The position numbers were made by a program, and so were the translations under genes. This document shows, piece after piece, positions 1 to 6,757 of a stretch of DNA of 16,300 nt (position 1 is the first letter of the stretch; each line of letters begins with the position of its first letter). The DNA comes from Betaproteobacteria bacterium. Lineage in GTDB: Bacteria > Pseudomonadota > Gammaproteobacteria > Burkholderiales > SG8-41. The notes beneath the pieces were generated by a model. That model searched no databases. It was not told where the DNA came from and saw only the letters and a list, made by a program, of their open reading frames with translations. The stretch lies in contig JAIOOZ010000534.1 in NCBI GenBank assembly GCA_021414185.1, forward strand, positions 1 to 16,300, read 5' to 3'.

Positions 1-803
1 GCGAGCAGGCGCAAGGCCTGGTCTGCATGACAGGCAAGGAACAATTGATCGAAACGTGCGGCCTCCGCGCCGCGCGCTTTGACCATCACGCCGTCGGGCA
101 TGCGCCGTACGGATTCGACCGGCGTATTGAGCCGGACGCGGTCGCGAAACGGCGCCACCAGCTTTTCGACGTAACGCGCCGAGCCGCCGCGAATCGCGCG
201 CCACTGCGGGCGCGCATTCACCGACAACATGCCGTGGTTGTGAAAAAATCTCACAAAGTAACGCGCCGGAAACGCCAGCATGCGCGCGGGATCGGTCGAC
301 CAGATCGCAGCGCCCATCGGCACCAGGTAATCCGTGATGAACTCGCGGGAATAGGCGTGCGCCCGCAAATACTCGCCGAGGGCTACCTCGGCACCACCTT
401 CCAGCAGGCGCGGCGCTTCGCGGTTGAAACGCATGATGTCGCGCAGCATGCAGTGAAACGACGGCCGCAGCAGATTGCGCCGCTGCGCGAACAGGGTGTT
501 GAGCGTGGTGCCGTTGTACTCGAGCCCGCTCGCCTCGTTGCGCACGCTGAAGCTCATCGCGCTTGCCTGCGACTCGACGTCCAGCTCGTCGAGCAACGCA
601 ATGAAGTGCGGATAAGTCCAGTCGTTGAACACGATGAAACCGGTATCGATGGCGTGACTTTCGCCATTCAGTTCGATCGCGTGCGTGTGCGTGTGGCCGC
701 CGATATGGCCGCCAGACTCGAACACCGTGATGTCGTGGTCACGGTGCAAACGGTGCGCAACCACGTTGCCGGCGATGCCGCTGCCGATGATGGCGATTTT
801 CAT
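1..803 (-). CDS. FAD-dependent oxidoreductase, COG2907 family (3' end cut by window edge)
   Basis: The first 267 residues of a flavin amine-oxidase-like protein are readable from the ATG at 803. The N-terminus MKIAIIGSGIAGN carries the dinucleotide-binding GxGxxG (G7, G9, G12). It is followed by the strand-2 acidic residue and FESGGHIGGHTHTH, typical of COG2907 predicted NAD/FAD-binding proteins. The C-terminus lies beyond the left edge. The start codon overlaps the desaturase stop as ATGA, with GGAG about 8 nt upstream, so it is translationally coupled and the last gene of the operon seen here. COG2907 proteins commonly sit beside CFA-like methyltransferases in light or singlet-oxygen regulated clusters. 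An oxidation or desaturation step on membrane acyl chains is my inference; the exact reaction is not shown by the sequence. The long plus-strand reading frame opposite it is a shadow. Confidence 0.9.
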   Translation of the reverse strand, partial: MKIAIIGSGIAGNVVAHRLHRDHDITVFESGGHIGGHTHTHAIELNGESHAIDTGFIVFNDWTYPHFIALLDELDVESQASAMSFSVRNEASGLEYNGTTLNTLFAQRRNLLRPSFHCMLRDIMRFNREAPRLLEGGAEVALGEYLRAHAYSREFITDYLVPMGAAIWSTDPARMLAFPARYFVRFFHNHGMLSVNARPQWRAIRGGSARYVEKLVAPFRDRVRLNTPVESVRRMPDGVMVKARGAEAARFDQLFLACHADQALRLL

Positions 804-1768
804 GCGGGCGCTCCGCTCTGACGCCGCGCGTTCAGCATTGCGGCGGGCACCTGCTTCAAGTCCCAGATGACGCCGAGCGCCGCCAGCAGGCGCAGTCCGT
901 AGTACGTAAGGTCGATCTCCCACCAGTAAAAACCCTGGCGCGCCGCGCCCGGATAGTGGTGATGGTTGTTGTGCCAGCCTTCGCCAAAAGTCAGCAGCGC
1001 GAGCCAGGCGTTGTTGCGCGAATCATCGCTCGTCGCGTAACGCCGGCGCCCGAAGCGATGGGCCAGCGAGTTGGTCGTGAAAGTCGCGTGATACAACACT
1101 ACGGTCGAAATGCAGAACCCCCACACGACGAGTTGCAGCCCGTTGGTGGCGAGCGCCGGCGCAAAGTGCGCGAGCAACGCGCCCGCGGCATACAGCAGCG
1201 CGGCCAACGCCACCGGCACCAGCGCATCGAAGCGGTCGAGAAAACGCAGTTCCGGGTAGCGCGCGAGATCGGCAACGAGCGCATGCCGCGCGGCGAAATT
1301 CCTGCGCGCCATGAACCAGCCCATGTGGCTCCACCAGAATCCATGCTGGCGCGCCGAGTGCGCGTCGTCCGGTGCATCTGCATGAGCATGGTGGTGGCGA
1401 TGGTGCGACGCCCACCACAACGGGCCGCGCTGCACGGCGGACGCAGCAAGCAGCGCGAATACAAACTGCGCGGCGCGCGAAGTACGGAACGCGCAATGCG
1501 AAAAATAGCGGTGATAAAAGCCGGTGATTGCAAACATGCGCAACGCGTAGAGGCCCACCGCCACTGCCACCGCGGCGGCGCTCACGCCGACCCACAACAC
1601 CGCCAGGCAGGCAAGATGCAAGCCGACGAAAGGCACGACACGCGTCCAGTCGATCTGCCGCGCCTGCGCACCGTCGCGTGAAATCTGCGCGGCCCCGGCG
1701 CTGCTGTCGAACCAGCATACGATGCTGCTCCACAGGCGCGCGTGCCACGGCTTACCGGTCATTTCCAT
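800..1768 (-). CDS. acyl-CoA desaturase (stearoyl-CoA delta-9 desaturase type)
   Basis: This is a membrane-bound di-iron fatty-acid desaturase of about 322 residues. From the ATG at 1768 the histidine boxes are H86-RYFS-H91, then HHRHH at 122-126, H237 in NSLAHRFG, and EGWHNNHHHYP around 264-272. These are the eight-plus histidines expected of the SCD/DesC family. Hydrophobic stretches at about 44-80, 100-115, 183-203 and 210-225 fit membrane segments. ATG 1768 is preferred because AAGGTG lies 8 nt upstream, inside the lipocalin gene. ATG 1762 would instead give a 4-nt ATGA overlap with the lipocalin stop. The frame remains open further upstream to 1984, but there it only shadows the lipocalin gene. 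The reaction is O2-dependent insertion of a cis double bond into an acyl chain. In this operon it may supply the unsaturated substrate for the methylase. Confidence 0.93.
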   Translation of the reverse strand: MEMTGKPWHARLWSSIVCWFDSSAGAAQISRDGAQARQIDWTRVVPFVGLHLACLAVLWVGVSAAAVAVAVGLYALRMFAITGFYHRYFSHCAFRTSRAAQFVFALLAASAVQRGPLWWASHHRHHHAHADAPDDAHSARQHGFWWSHMGWFMARRNFAARHALVADLARYPELRFLDRFDALVPVALAALLYAAGALLAHFAPALATNGLQLVVWGFCISTVVLYHATFTTNSLAHRFGRRRYATSDDSRNNAWLALLTFGEGWHNNHHHYPGAARQGFYWWEIDLTYYGLRLLAALGVIWDLKQVPAAMLNARRQSGAPA

Positions 1769-2286
1769 TGCTGGGGCACCTTGAGGACCTGCTTGATGTC
1801 GTAGCCCTGCTCGCCCACGAACTTGAGCAGGCGCTGATAGTCGGCGTCGGGAATGGAAGGGGTACGCGCCATGATCCACACGTAGTCGCGCTGCTGGCGT
1901 CCGACCACCGTCTGGCTGTAGTCGTCGGCGAGATACATGATTCGATAGTCGGCCTTGATCGGCCACACGAACTGCATGCCCCACACCGCATTCGACTCGC
2001 GGTCGCGCACGAAGCCGCGCGGCGTATGGCGCTTTACTTCACCGTCAAAACTGCCGGCGCGAAACGTAAACGTGGTCGCGATTGTGCCGTCCGCGTCCAG
2101 GCGGTATGACTCGATCGCGTTATGGGCGCCCTTTTCGATGAAGGTCGGAATATTGGCGATCACGTACCAGTCGCCCATGAAGCGCTGCAAATCGACGTGC
2201 GCCACGGTCGCGACAGGCGCCGCATTGCTCTGGCAGCCGCACAGGAGCAGCGCCACGGCCGCGCGGCAAAGCAAGCGGACATTCAT
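1759..2286 (-). CDS. blc: Blc-type lipocalin lipoprotein
   Basis: A 175-residue outer-membrane lipocalin. The N-terminus has a short lipoprotein signal ending LLLCGC, so Cys18 is the probable lipidated residue. The Q and S that follow favour outer-membrane sorting. The lipocalin GxW signature is G38-D-W40-Y, and DYVWIMAR near residues 134-141 matches the conserved second motif of bacterial lipocalins. Length agrees with E. coli Blc (177 residues). The start is at ATG 2286, 10 nt after the stop of the DUF6134 gene, with GAGGAC as ribosome binding site. It overlaps the start of the desaturase gene. Blc proteins bind fatty acids and lysophospholipids. Here it may carry or scavenge lipids altered by the enzymes of the operon, which is inference from context. 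Confidence 0.93.
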   Translation of the reverse strand: MNVRLLCRAAVALLLCGCQSNAAPVATVAHVDLQRFMGDWYVIANIPTFIEKGAHNAIESYRLDADGTIATTFTFRAGSFDGEVKRHTPRGFVRDRESNAVWGMQFVWPIKADYRIMYLADDYSQTVVGRQQRDYVWIMARTPSIPDADYQRLLKFVGEQGYDIKQVLKVPQQWK

Positions 2287-2296
2287 GACGTCGTCC

Positions 2297-2953
2297 TCAT
2301 TTCTCGAGCCGATAGCGCAGACGCCGGCCGCCGGCGACGGTCGATTCGAGCGCCAGCCACTCCTGGGCCGCGGAGTACCACAGATCGATCGGGTTTTTGG
2401 GCCCGGTGATACGGTAATGCGTAGCGGCAGTTGGCGCGCCGCGCACCATGATGCTGGCGTCGCCGAGCGCGGTGATTTTGACTGCCTCGTACTCGCCGGT
2501 TTGGCTGTTCAGGAGGCGCGATTGACGCAGGATATCCGGGTTCCAGTAGGCGAAGCTCATCACGCAGCCGTCCAGATTCCCCGTCCCTTTGGCCGTAGTG
2601 ACGACCAGGCGTTCGCCTTCGCGTGCCGTATCGACCGCCAGCCGTTCGCCGTTGTCGTCAGTTCGCGCACTGATGCTGTCGAGACAATTGCCGCGCCAGC
2701 GCTCGGTCGCTTCGTGCGCATATTGATAGGCCGTAAAGAACAACACCTTGACGCTGAAGCGCGCCTCGGCTTTCAATTCGCGTCCGGCGCCCTGCTCGCG
2801 CAGCGTGAAGCGGTGATAACCGATCGGCGTGTCATCGAGCGCAACCTGAAAATTCCACACGCGCGCCTGCGCCGCGGCCGGCATGCCAGCGAGCGCACCG
2901 CATAACAGCACTGCTGCGCTCAGCAAATTGGCGCTGGTAACGTTTGCGCGCAT
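2297..2953 (-). CDS. DUF6134 family exported protein
   Basis: A 218-residue protein of unknown function. It has a signal peptide (hydrophobic core at about residues 8-25, probable cleavage after PAAAQA). The mature part begins RVWNFQVALDDTPIGYHRFTL, which I recognise as the DUF6134 pattern, and it looks beta-rich. The ATG at 2953 directly follows the TGA of the DUF1295 gene with no gap, and the stop lies 10 nt before the lipocalin start. It is therefore co-transcribed and probably translationally coupled. Two Cys (C55-like in RGNCLDS and one in DGCVMSF) could pair in the periplasm. Proximity to a lipocalin and lipid enzymes suggests an envelope role in lipid handling; no catalytic motif is visible. 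Confidence 0.82.
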   Translation of the reverse strand: MRANVTSANLLSAAVLLCGALAGMPAAAQARVWNFQVALDDTPIGYHRFTLREQGAGRELKAEARFSVKVLFFTAYQYAHEATERWRGNCLDSISARTDDNGERLAVDTAREGERLVVTTAKGTGNLDGCVMSFAYWNPDILRQSRLLNSQTGEYEAVKITALGDASIMVRGAPTAATHYRITGPKNPIDLWYSAAQEWLALESTVAGGRRLRYRLEK

Positions 2954-3745
2954 TCAGGCAGCGTCCCTGCGCGCACCCGGGAAAAACGCGTTGGTGCGCG
3001 CGACGTAATCGCGATACGCCGGACGGCGTTCAGCAATGTCTTTTTCGAGCAGCGTGACGCCGGAAACCTTCAGCAACAGCACCGACATGAGCAACGGCGA
3101 AACAATGCTCCACCAGCCGCCAGCGGCGGCCGCGATGAGATAAAAACCCCACCACACGCAAAATTCGCCAAAGTAATTGGGATGCCGCGTATAGCGCCAC
3201 AGCCCGCTGTCCATGACGCGGCCGCGGTTTTCGGGCCGCGCCCTGAAGCGCGCCAACTGGCCGTCGCCCACCGCCTCGAACACCACACCGAATACGCATA
3301 CGGCGATGCCGCAGGCGTCGAGCCAACCCATCGCCTGCGAACCGGCGAGCGCTGCCAACAGCGAAAGCGACACGATCCACGCAAGCACGCCCTGCAAGCC
3401 GAACACCAGATAGAGACTCTTGTATTCGAAGTGCGGCTGATTGCGCGCGCGGATTGCCTGATAACGGTGGTCCTCGCCATCGCCCCAATTGCGCCAGGTG
3501 ATATACCCGGCGAGACGCGCCGCCCACAATGCCGCCAGCGCGAGCACCCACGCCAGGCGCGGGCCGGCGTCAGGCAATACCGCGGCGTAGACCAGCCCGG
3601 CGGTCAATATCAATACTGACCACATGCTGTCGACTATGCTGACATCGCGCCTGACGAGACTCACCAGCCACGTGACGAACGCCAGAAACAGACTGGCGGC
3701 CAATCCGCAGACGGCGGCGAATACCATTGTATTAAGGTCGAACAT
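2954..3745 (-). CDS. DUF1295 membrane protein (steroid 5-alpha-reductase-like)
   Basis: A 263-residue polytopic inner-membrane protein with about six to seven hydrophobic segments (about 5-30, 43-60, 64-82, 113-133, 140-158, 197-207, 210-232). The C-terminal signature GLWRYTRHPNYFGE at 181-194 and the following E235-K-D-I are hallmarks of DUF1295, which belongs to the steroid 5-alpha-reductase/ICMT-like membrane superfamily. The conserved RHPNY region binds a nucleotide or SAM-type cofactor in relatives. Reduction of a lipid double bond with NADPH is the usual guess, but the substrate is unknown. The start is ATG 3745, 15 nt after the DUF2878 stop, with GAGGA about 9 nt upstream. It abuts the DUF6134 gene (TGA-ATG). 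The family recurs in CFA/COG2907 clusters, supporting a role in the same lipid pathway. Confidence 0.9.
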   Translation of the reverse strand: MFDLNTMVFAAVCGLAASLFLAFVTWLVSLVRRDVSIVDSMWSVLILTAGLVYAAVLPDAGPRLAWVLALAALWAARLAGYITWRNWGDGEDHRYQAIRARNQPHFEYKSLYLVFGLQGVLAWIVSLSLLAALAGSQAMGWLDACGIAVCVFGVVFEAVGDGQLARFRARPENRGRVMDSGLWRYTRHPNYFGEFCVWWGFYLIAAAAGGWWSIVSPLLMSVLLLKVSGVTLLEKDIAERRPAYRDYVARTNAFFPGARRDAA

Positions 3746-3760
3746 GGCAGGATGTCCTCG

Positions 3761-4300
3761 TCAGCGCGTGCCGTGAATGCCGTCATAACGGCGCGCAAGC
3801 GCCATCAGGAGCGGCATCAGGATGGCCCAGCCGATCGAAAGCGCGACTAACGCGGGCGCCGGTTCGACCAGCACCACCGCGCCCAGCCGCGCACCGGCCC
3901 AATAGGAAAGCGGCCCGGCAATGCCGCCAAGCAGCGCCGCAACCAGCCAGCGACCTTTCAGCCAGTTGAGTGAAACGTTGAGCGTCGTCGCAAACAGCGC
4001 CCACATGCCGAGTATCCAGGGTGGCGCCATGGCGTCCGTGATAACGGACACGAACGAGAGCCAGCCGATCGCGGCGAGCGAACTGTCCCATGCGGCGCCT
4101 ATCAATACGGCCGCGACTATCAGTTTTGCTTCCTGCGCCGGGCGTGCAGCGCGCGCCGTGTGCCACACCGCGATCACCAGCGCGAGTGCGGCGCCGCTCC
4201 ACGGCCAGCCCTGCGCGGCGCCCAGCACGCAGGCGAACCAGCCCACCTGGAAAGCCGCGATGTTGCCGATAAGGTTCGGCGCAGATGTCGCGGCCGACAT
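3761..4300 (-). CDS. DUF2878 family membrane protein
   Basis: A small integral membrane protein of about 179 residues. The opening after the chosen ATG (4300) contains NLIGNIAAFQVGWFACVLGAA, the characteristic DUF2878 N-terminus, followed by about five to six hydrophobic helices. ATG 4300 has GGGAACG just upstream. An alternative GTG at 4330 would overlap the methyltransferase stop as GTGA and add 10 residues. I prefer 4300 because the family motif then sits close to the N-terminus. The frame stays open to 4735, but that part shadows the methyltransferase. Function is unknown. DUF2878 genes are regularly found beside CFA-like methylases, DUF1295 and COG2907 genes, so a membrane-lipid accessory role is likely but unproven. 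Confidence 0.85.
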   Translation of the reverse strand: MSAATSAPNLIGNIAAFQVGWFACVLGAAQGWPWSGAALALVIAVWHTARAARPAQEAKLIVAAVLIGAAWDSSLAAIGWLSFVSVITDAMAPPWILGMWALFATTLNVSLNWLKGRWLVAALLGGIAGPLSYWAGARLGAVVLVEPAPALVALSIGWAILMPLLMALARRYDGIHGTR

Positions 4301-4326
4301 CGTTCCCGGCGCAGATTGCAGAGCGT

Positions 4327-5373
4327 TCACGCGCGACGCTCGAACAGGTAATGGCTCACCCACCACTGCTGGCCGCGTTCGTAGCCGAACAACTCCGCGC
4401 ACGACATGAAGAAAATGCGCCAGCGCGACCACCACTGGAGCGCATGCTCGCATCCATAGGTCTTTTCGAGCAGCGGCCACAACTCGGCGCGGTTCGCATC
4501 CATGTTCGCGAGCCACGCGTTCGAGGTGCGCTCGTAATGCGTGCCGTCCCACCGCCAGCGCCGCACCATCCTGAGATCGTCCTGAAAATGCAGGGCAAGG
4601 TCGTCGCTGGGCATCATGCCGCCGGCAAAGAAATGGCGGCTCATCCAGTCGCTCGCGTCGCGCGCGACGAATTCGTAGGGCGTTGCGCGGTGCACGAATA
4701 CGTGCATAAAGAACGTGCCGCGGGGCGTGAGCCATGAACTCACGCGCCGGAACAGTTCGGGCCAGTTGCGCATGTGCTCGAACATTTCGACGGACACGAT
4801 GCGGTCAAAGCGTTCGTCGCTGTCGAAACGGTTCATGTCGCAGGTAATCACGCGCACATTGGCAATCCCGCGACGCGCCGCTTCGCCCTCGATGTGCTCG
4901 CGCTGAGAATTCGAGTTGGACACCGCGGTGATGCGGCTCGCCGGGTACTGCGCGGCCATCCACAGCGTGAGCGAACCCCAGCCGCAACCGAGTTCGAGAA
5001 TGTGCTGACCGTCGGCAAGTCCGGCCCGCTCGCAGGTCGCGGTCAGTGCCGCCGCTTCGGCGTCCGCCAGCGTTTGCACGCCGTGCGGCCACCAGCACGA
5101 ACTGTATTTGCGGTGCGGGCCCAGCACGCCGGCAAAAAAAGCCGCCGGCACTTCGTAATGCTGCTCGTTGGCCTTGTCCGGCACCAGCGCAACCGGTGCC
5201 GCGCCCATCGCCGTCGCGAAAGCGGTCGCCGCCTCGCCTGCCGCAGCGGCATCATTCGCGTGTATTTCACCGAGGCGCTCTTTCAGCAGCCGGCGTATGC
5301 CCTGGCGGATCACCATGTCGGGCACCAGGCCCTGTTCGGTCCAGTCGATTGCGCGTTGCGTGGCTGACGTCAT
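4327..5373 (-). CDS. CFA-synthase-like SAM-dependent methyltransferase (possible UfaM-type acyl-chain methylase)
   Basis: A 348-residue class I methyltransferase. The SAM-binding motif I is ILELGCGWGS (125-134). Upstream is NEQHYEVPAAFF (69-80), the HYD-type entry of the CFA family, and KYSSCWW (89-95). VSVEMFEHMRNW (194-204) is the post-motif region. The C-terminal half has DWMSRHFFAGGMMPSDDL and HFQDDLRMV..W..DGTHYERTSNAWL (about 242-288), a pattern shared with plant coclaurine N-methyltransferase-like proteins rather than with classical E. coli Cfa. The start is ATG 5373 with AGGAG 6 nt upstream. The longer frame to 5553 has no family support. The likely substrate is an unsaturated phospholipid acyl chain, giving cyclopropane or methyl-branched products. 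UfaM, which starts furan fatty acid synthesis in alphaproteobacteria, belongs to the same broad family, but assignment of that name is inference. Confidence 0.9.
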   Translation of the reverse strand: MTSATQRAIDWTEQGLVPDMVIRQGIRRLLKERLGEIHANDAAAAGEAATAFATAMGAAPVALVPDKANEQHYEVPAAFFAGVLGPHRKYSSCWWPHGVQTLADAEAAALTATCERAGLADGQHILELGCGWGSLTLWMAAQYPASRITAVSNSNSQREHIEGEAARRGIANVRVITCDMNRFDSDERFDRIVSVEMFEHMRNWPELFRRVSSWLTPRGTFFMHVFVHRATPYEFVARDASDWMSRHFFAGGMMPSDDLALHFQDDLRMVRRWRWDGTHYERTSNAWLANMDANRAELWPLLEKTYGCEHALQWWSRWRIFFMSCAELFGYERGQQWWVSHYLFERRA

Positions 5374-5479
5374 TGCATGCTCCTGTAAGCCGATACGGCC
5401 CCCGCACCGGCGGGTGTCGGATCGTGATTTGCTGCTGGATGGATATACGGTGCGCGGGCGGGATTGGATGCCGGTCGGG
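5374..5479. other. 106-bp spacer between regulator and methyltransferase genes
   Basis: The longest gap inside the minus-strand cluster. It contains a small perfect hairpin CCCGC-ACCG-GCGGG (5401-5414) with no T-tract, so it is not a convincing terminator, and the AGGAG ribosome binding site of the methyltransferase. No good promoter pair is visible. The regulator may be co-transcribed with the enzymes, or a promoter not recognisable by eye may lie here. Confidence 0.4.
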
Positions 5480-6424
5480 TCAAACTTCCGCACGCGCCGG
5501 GTGTGTCGCGCGCCACGCCGCCAGCACCGTCGGAATTTCCTCCAACGCTGCAATCGGCGTGACGCCTGGAATCAATTTGCGCGCGCGCTTCCAGACCGCG
5601 CCGCCGGCCCACAACGCAACGTCGCGGTCGAGACGCTGGCGCAAATCGGCGAGCCCTGCACTGGCGACGCGCATCTGCAGCGCGGAGCTGAAAGACAGGC
5701 CGACAACGTCCGCCCGGTGCGCGCGCGCCGCCTGTGCAATGTCGCCCGCCGGTGTCTGCACGCCCAGCGAAATACATTGCGCGCCCTCCACGGTAAGGCA
5801 TGCCTGGGCCATCAACAGTCCGAGCTGGTGCTCTTCGCCGGGCAGCGTGGTCAGCAGCACGCGGGGCGTCTGCGTCGGCTGAGAAAACGAGCCGAGCGCC
5901 TGCCGCAGCAAATGCTGGACCTGCTCCGAATAGAGGTGTTCCTCGAAAATCTCGATGCGGCCCTGCGTCCAGGCATTGCCCACCAGCACAGTCAGGGGCG
6001 CTACCGCTTCAAGTACAAAGCGCTGCAGGCCCAGGCGCAACAGCAACTGCGCCAGATGCTCGCGCAGCGCGGTAACGTTGTGCGCCTTGAGCAGGCGCAG
6101 AAATTCGTCCAGCGACTCCGCATGCGCAATCGCGGCGCCGCCTGTCGAGTGCATGCAACCGATCTGGGCGTTCAGTTCGCGCAGCGGCATTTGCACAATC
6201 TTGCCCGGGCGCAGTCCGCCGTCCATAAGCCGCCGTATGACGCGCAATTTCTCGACCTGCTCGGCCGGGTACGTTCTTTCGCCATTGCTGTCGCGCACTG
6301 GCTGCGGAAATCCGTAGCGGCGCTCCCAGATACGCAAAGTGTCCTTCGACAGGCCAGTCTCGCGCTCAACCGCGCCGATAGCGGTCTCGGGCGCAGGACT
6401 TTGTTTTATTTTCATTTTTGACAT
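5480..6424 (-). CDS. MerR-family regulator with cobalamin-binding domain (CarH/LitR-like)
   Basis: A 314-residue DNA-binding regulator, probable repressor of its own operon. Residues about 13-80 form a MerR winged helix (AIGAVERETGLSKDTLRIWERRYGFPQP, then ERTYPAEQVEKLRVI). Residues about 100-180 are the helical B12-binding cap, and about 187-305 the Rossmann-like B12-binding domain. The ligand residues of adenosylcobalamin photoreceptors are present: W152-x9-E162-H163 in the cap, and E197-x-H199-xx-G202, where H199 corresponds to the lower axial ligand. In CarH/LitR, B12-loaded protein represses in the dark and light breaks the Co-C bond. ATG 6424 is chosen; TTG 6430 and ATG 6415 are in frame. 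None has a visible Shine-Dalgarno sequence, and the leader is AT-rich. It heads the lipid-enzyme cluster. Confidence 0.92.
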   Translation of the reverse strand: MSKMKIKQSPAPETAIGAVERETGLSKDTLRIWERRYGFPQPVRDSNGERTYPAEQVEKLRVIRRLMDGGLRPGKIVQMPLRELNAQIGCMHSTGGAAIAHAESLDEFLRLLKAHNVTALREHLAQLLLRLGLQRFVLEAVAPLTVLVGNAWTQGRIEIFEEHLYSEQVQHLLRQALGSFSQPTQTPRVLLTTLPGEEHQLGLLMAQACLTVEGAQCISLGVQTPAGDIAQAARAHRADVVGLSFSSALQMRVASAGLADLRQRLDRDVALWAGGAVWKRARKLIPGVTPIAALEEIPTVLAAWRATHPARAEV

Positions 6425-6430
6425 AGACAA
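6416..6430 (-). repeat. start-proximal copy of direct repeat TTGTCTATGTCAAAA (candidate operator)
   Basis: Read on the minus strand this is TTGTCTATGTCAAAA. It covers the ATG at 6424 of the regulator. It differs by one base from a second copy at 6479-6493. It is an imperfect palindrome at its ends (TTG..CAA). A MerR-type protein bound here would cover the start codon region. Binding is inferred from position and repetition only. Confidence 0.55.
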
Positions 6431-6458
6431 CTAATACATATTAAGCAATTATTGTTCT

Positions 6459-6487
6459 AATATACCATATATATTCTATTTTGACCT
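6459..6487 (-). promoter_or_regulatory. candidate promoter of the regulator operon
   Basis: The minus-strand TATATT at 6464-6459 matches five of six bases of the sigma-70 -10 consensus, with AGGTCA at 6487-6482 as a poor -35 at 17-bp spacing. The start of transcription would be near 6452, about 28 nt before ATG 6424. A second -10-like TAATAT at 6443-6438 would give an almost leaderless message. A poor -35 covered by a repeat fits a regulated promoter. Not tested. Confidence 0.4.
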
Positions 6488-6493
6488 AGACAA
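6479..6493 (-). repeat. promoter-proximal copy of direct repeat TTGTCTAGGTCAAAA (candidate operator)
   Basis: Minus-strand TTGTCTAGGTCAAAA, 14 of 15 identical to the copy at 6416-6430 and exactly 63 bp from it, which is six helical turns. It overlaps the -35 position for the TATATT -10 element at 6459-6464. Two same-face sites bracketing a promoter suggest cooperative binding or looping by the regulator. Confidence 0.55.
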
Positions 6494-6757
6494 ATATACC
6501 CAAACGACCGCTACTGCAGATTTTTCCAAGGGGCGCTCCGGCAATCACCGCACGCGCGCACCACAAACAGGCACATGCCCTTTTGCCGCGTCATTTCTGG
6601 TGCAACCCCACGCCGGATGCTCGGGCGAACTTCGGGACTGGCGGTTCCCAGCGTAAAATAGGCCCGAAAGTTTCCCTACAGGCGTCCGCAATACCGGGGC
6701 AGCGGTGACTTGACGCGCCACGCATGGCACGCGCATTGCTAACAGGAAGGCATGACC

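Larger units (their letters stand above)
6431..6757. other. divergent intergenic region (327 bp)
   Basis: The left part, about 6405-6500, is strongly AT-rich in an otherwise GC-rich window and holds the regulator promoter and one of the two repeats (the other lies just left, over the regulator start). The right part, 6500-6757, returns to GC-rich sequence. In it I see only a weak -10-like TAAAAT (6654-6659) with TTCGGG 17 bp upstream on the plus strand, a short GCCA/TGGC inverted repeat near 6718-6729, and the ribosome binding site AGGAAGG (6744-6750). No small gene or RNA can be supported. A minus-strand frame at 6545-6889 has no family features and overlaps the ATP-grasp gene. Confidence 0.5.

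Noticed and set aside
27..821. 264-codon plus-strand frame at the left edge
   Set aside because: It is opposite the COG2907 oxidoreductase, whose minus-strand translation has a clear GxGxxG N-terminus; the plus product resembles nothing.
4301..4735. N-terminal extension of the DUF2878 frame
   Set aside because: It lies fully within the methyltransferase gene and its translation is basic and domain-free; ATG 4300 (or GTG 4330) fits the family start.
5401..5414. Terminator after the regulator gene
   Set aside because: The CCCGC/GCGGG stem is only 5 bp and lacks a following T-run on the minus strand, so termination is not supported.
5374..5553. N-terminal extension of the methyltransferase frame
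   Set aside because: It runs over the intergenic gap and into the regulator gene. ATG 5373 has a good AGGAG site and the extension has no family similarity.
6431..6520. PplR-type operator TRTACA-N12-TGTAYA
   Set aside because: I searched the AT-rich island by eye and found no match at the required spacing; only the TTGTCTAKGTCAAAA repeats stand out.
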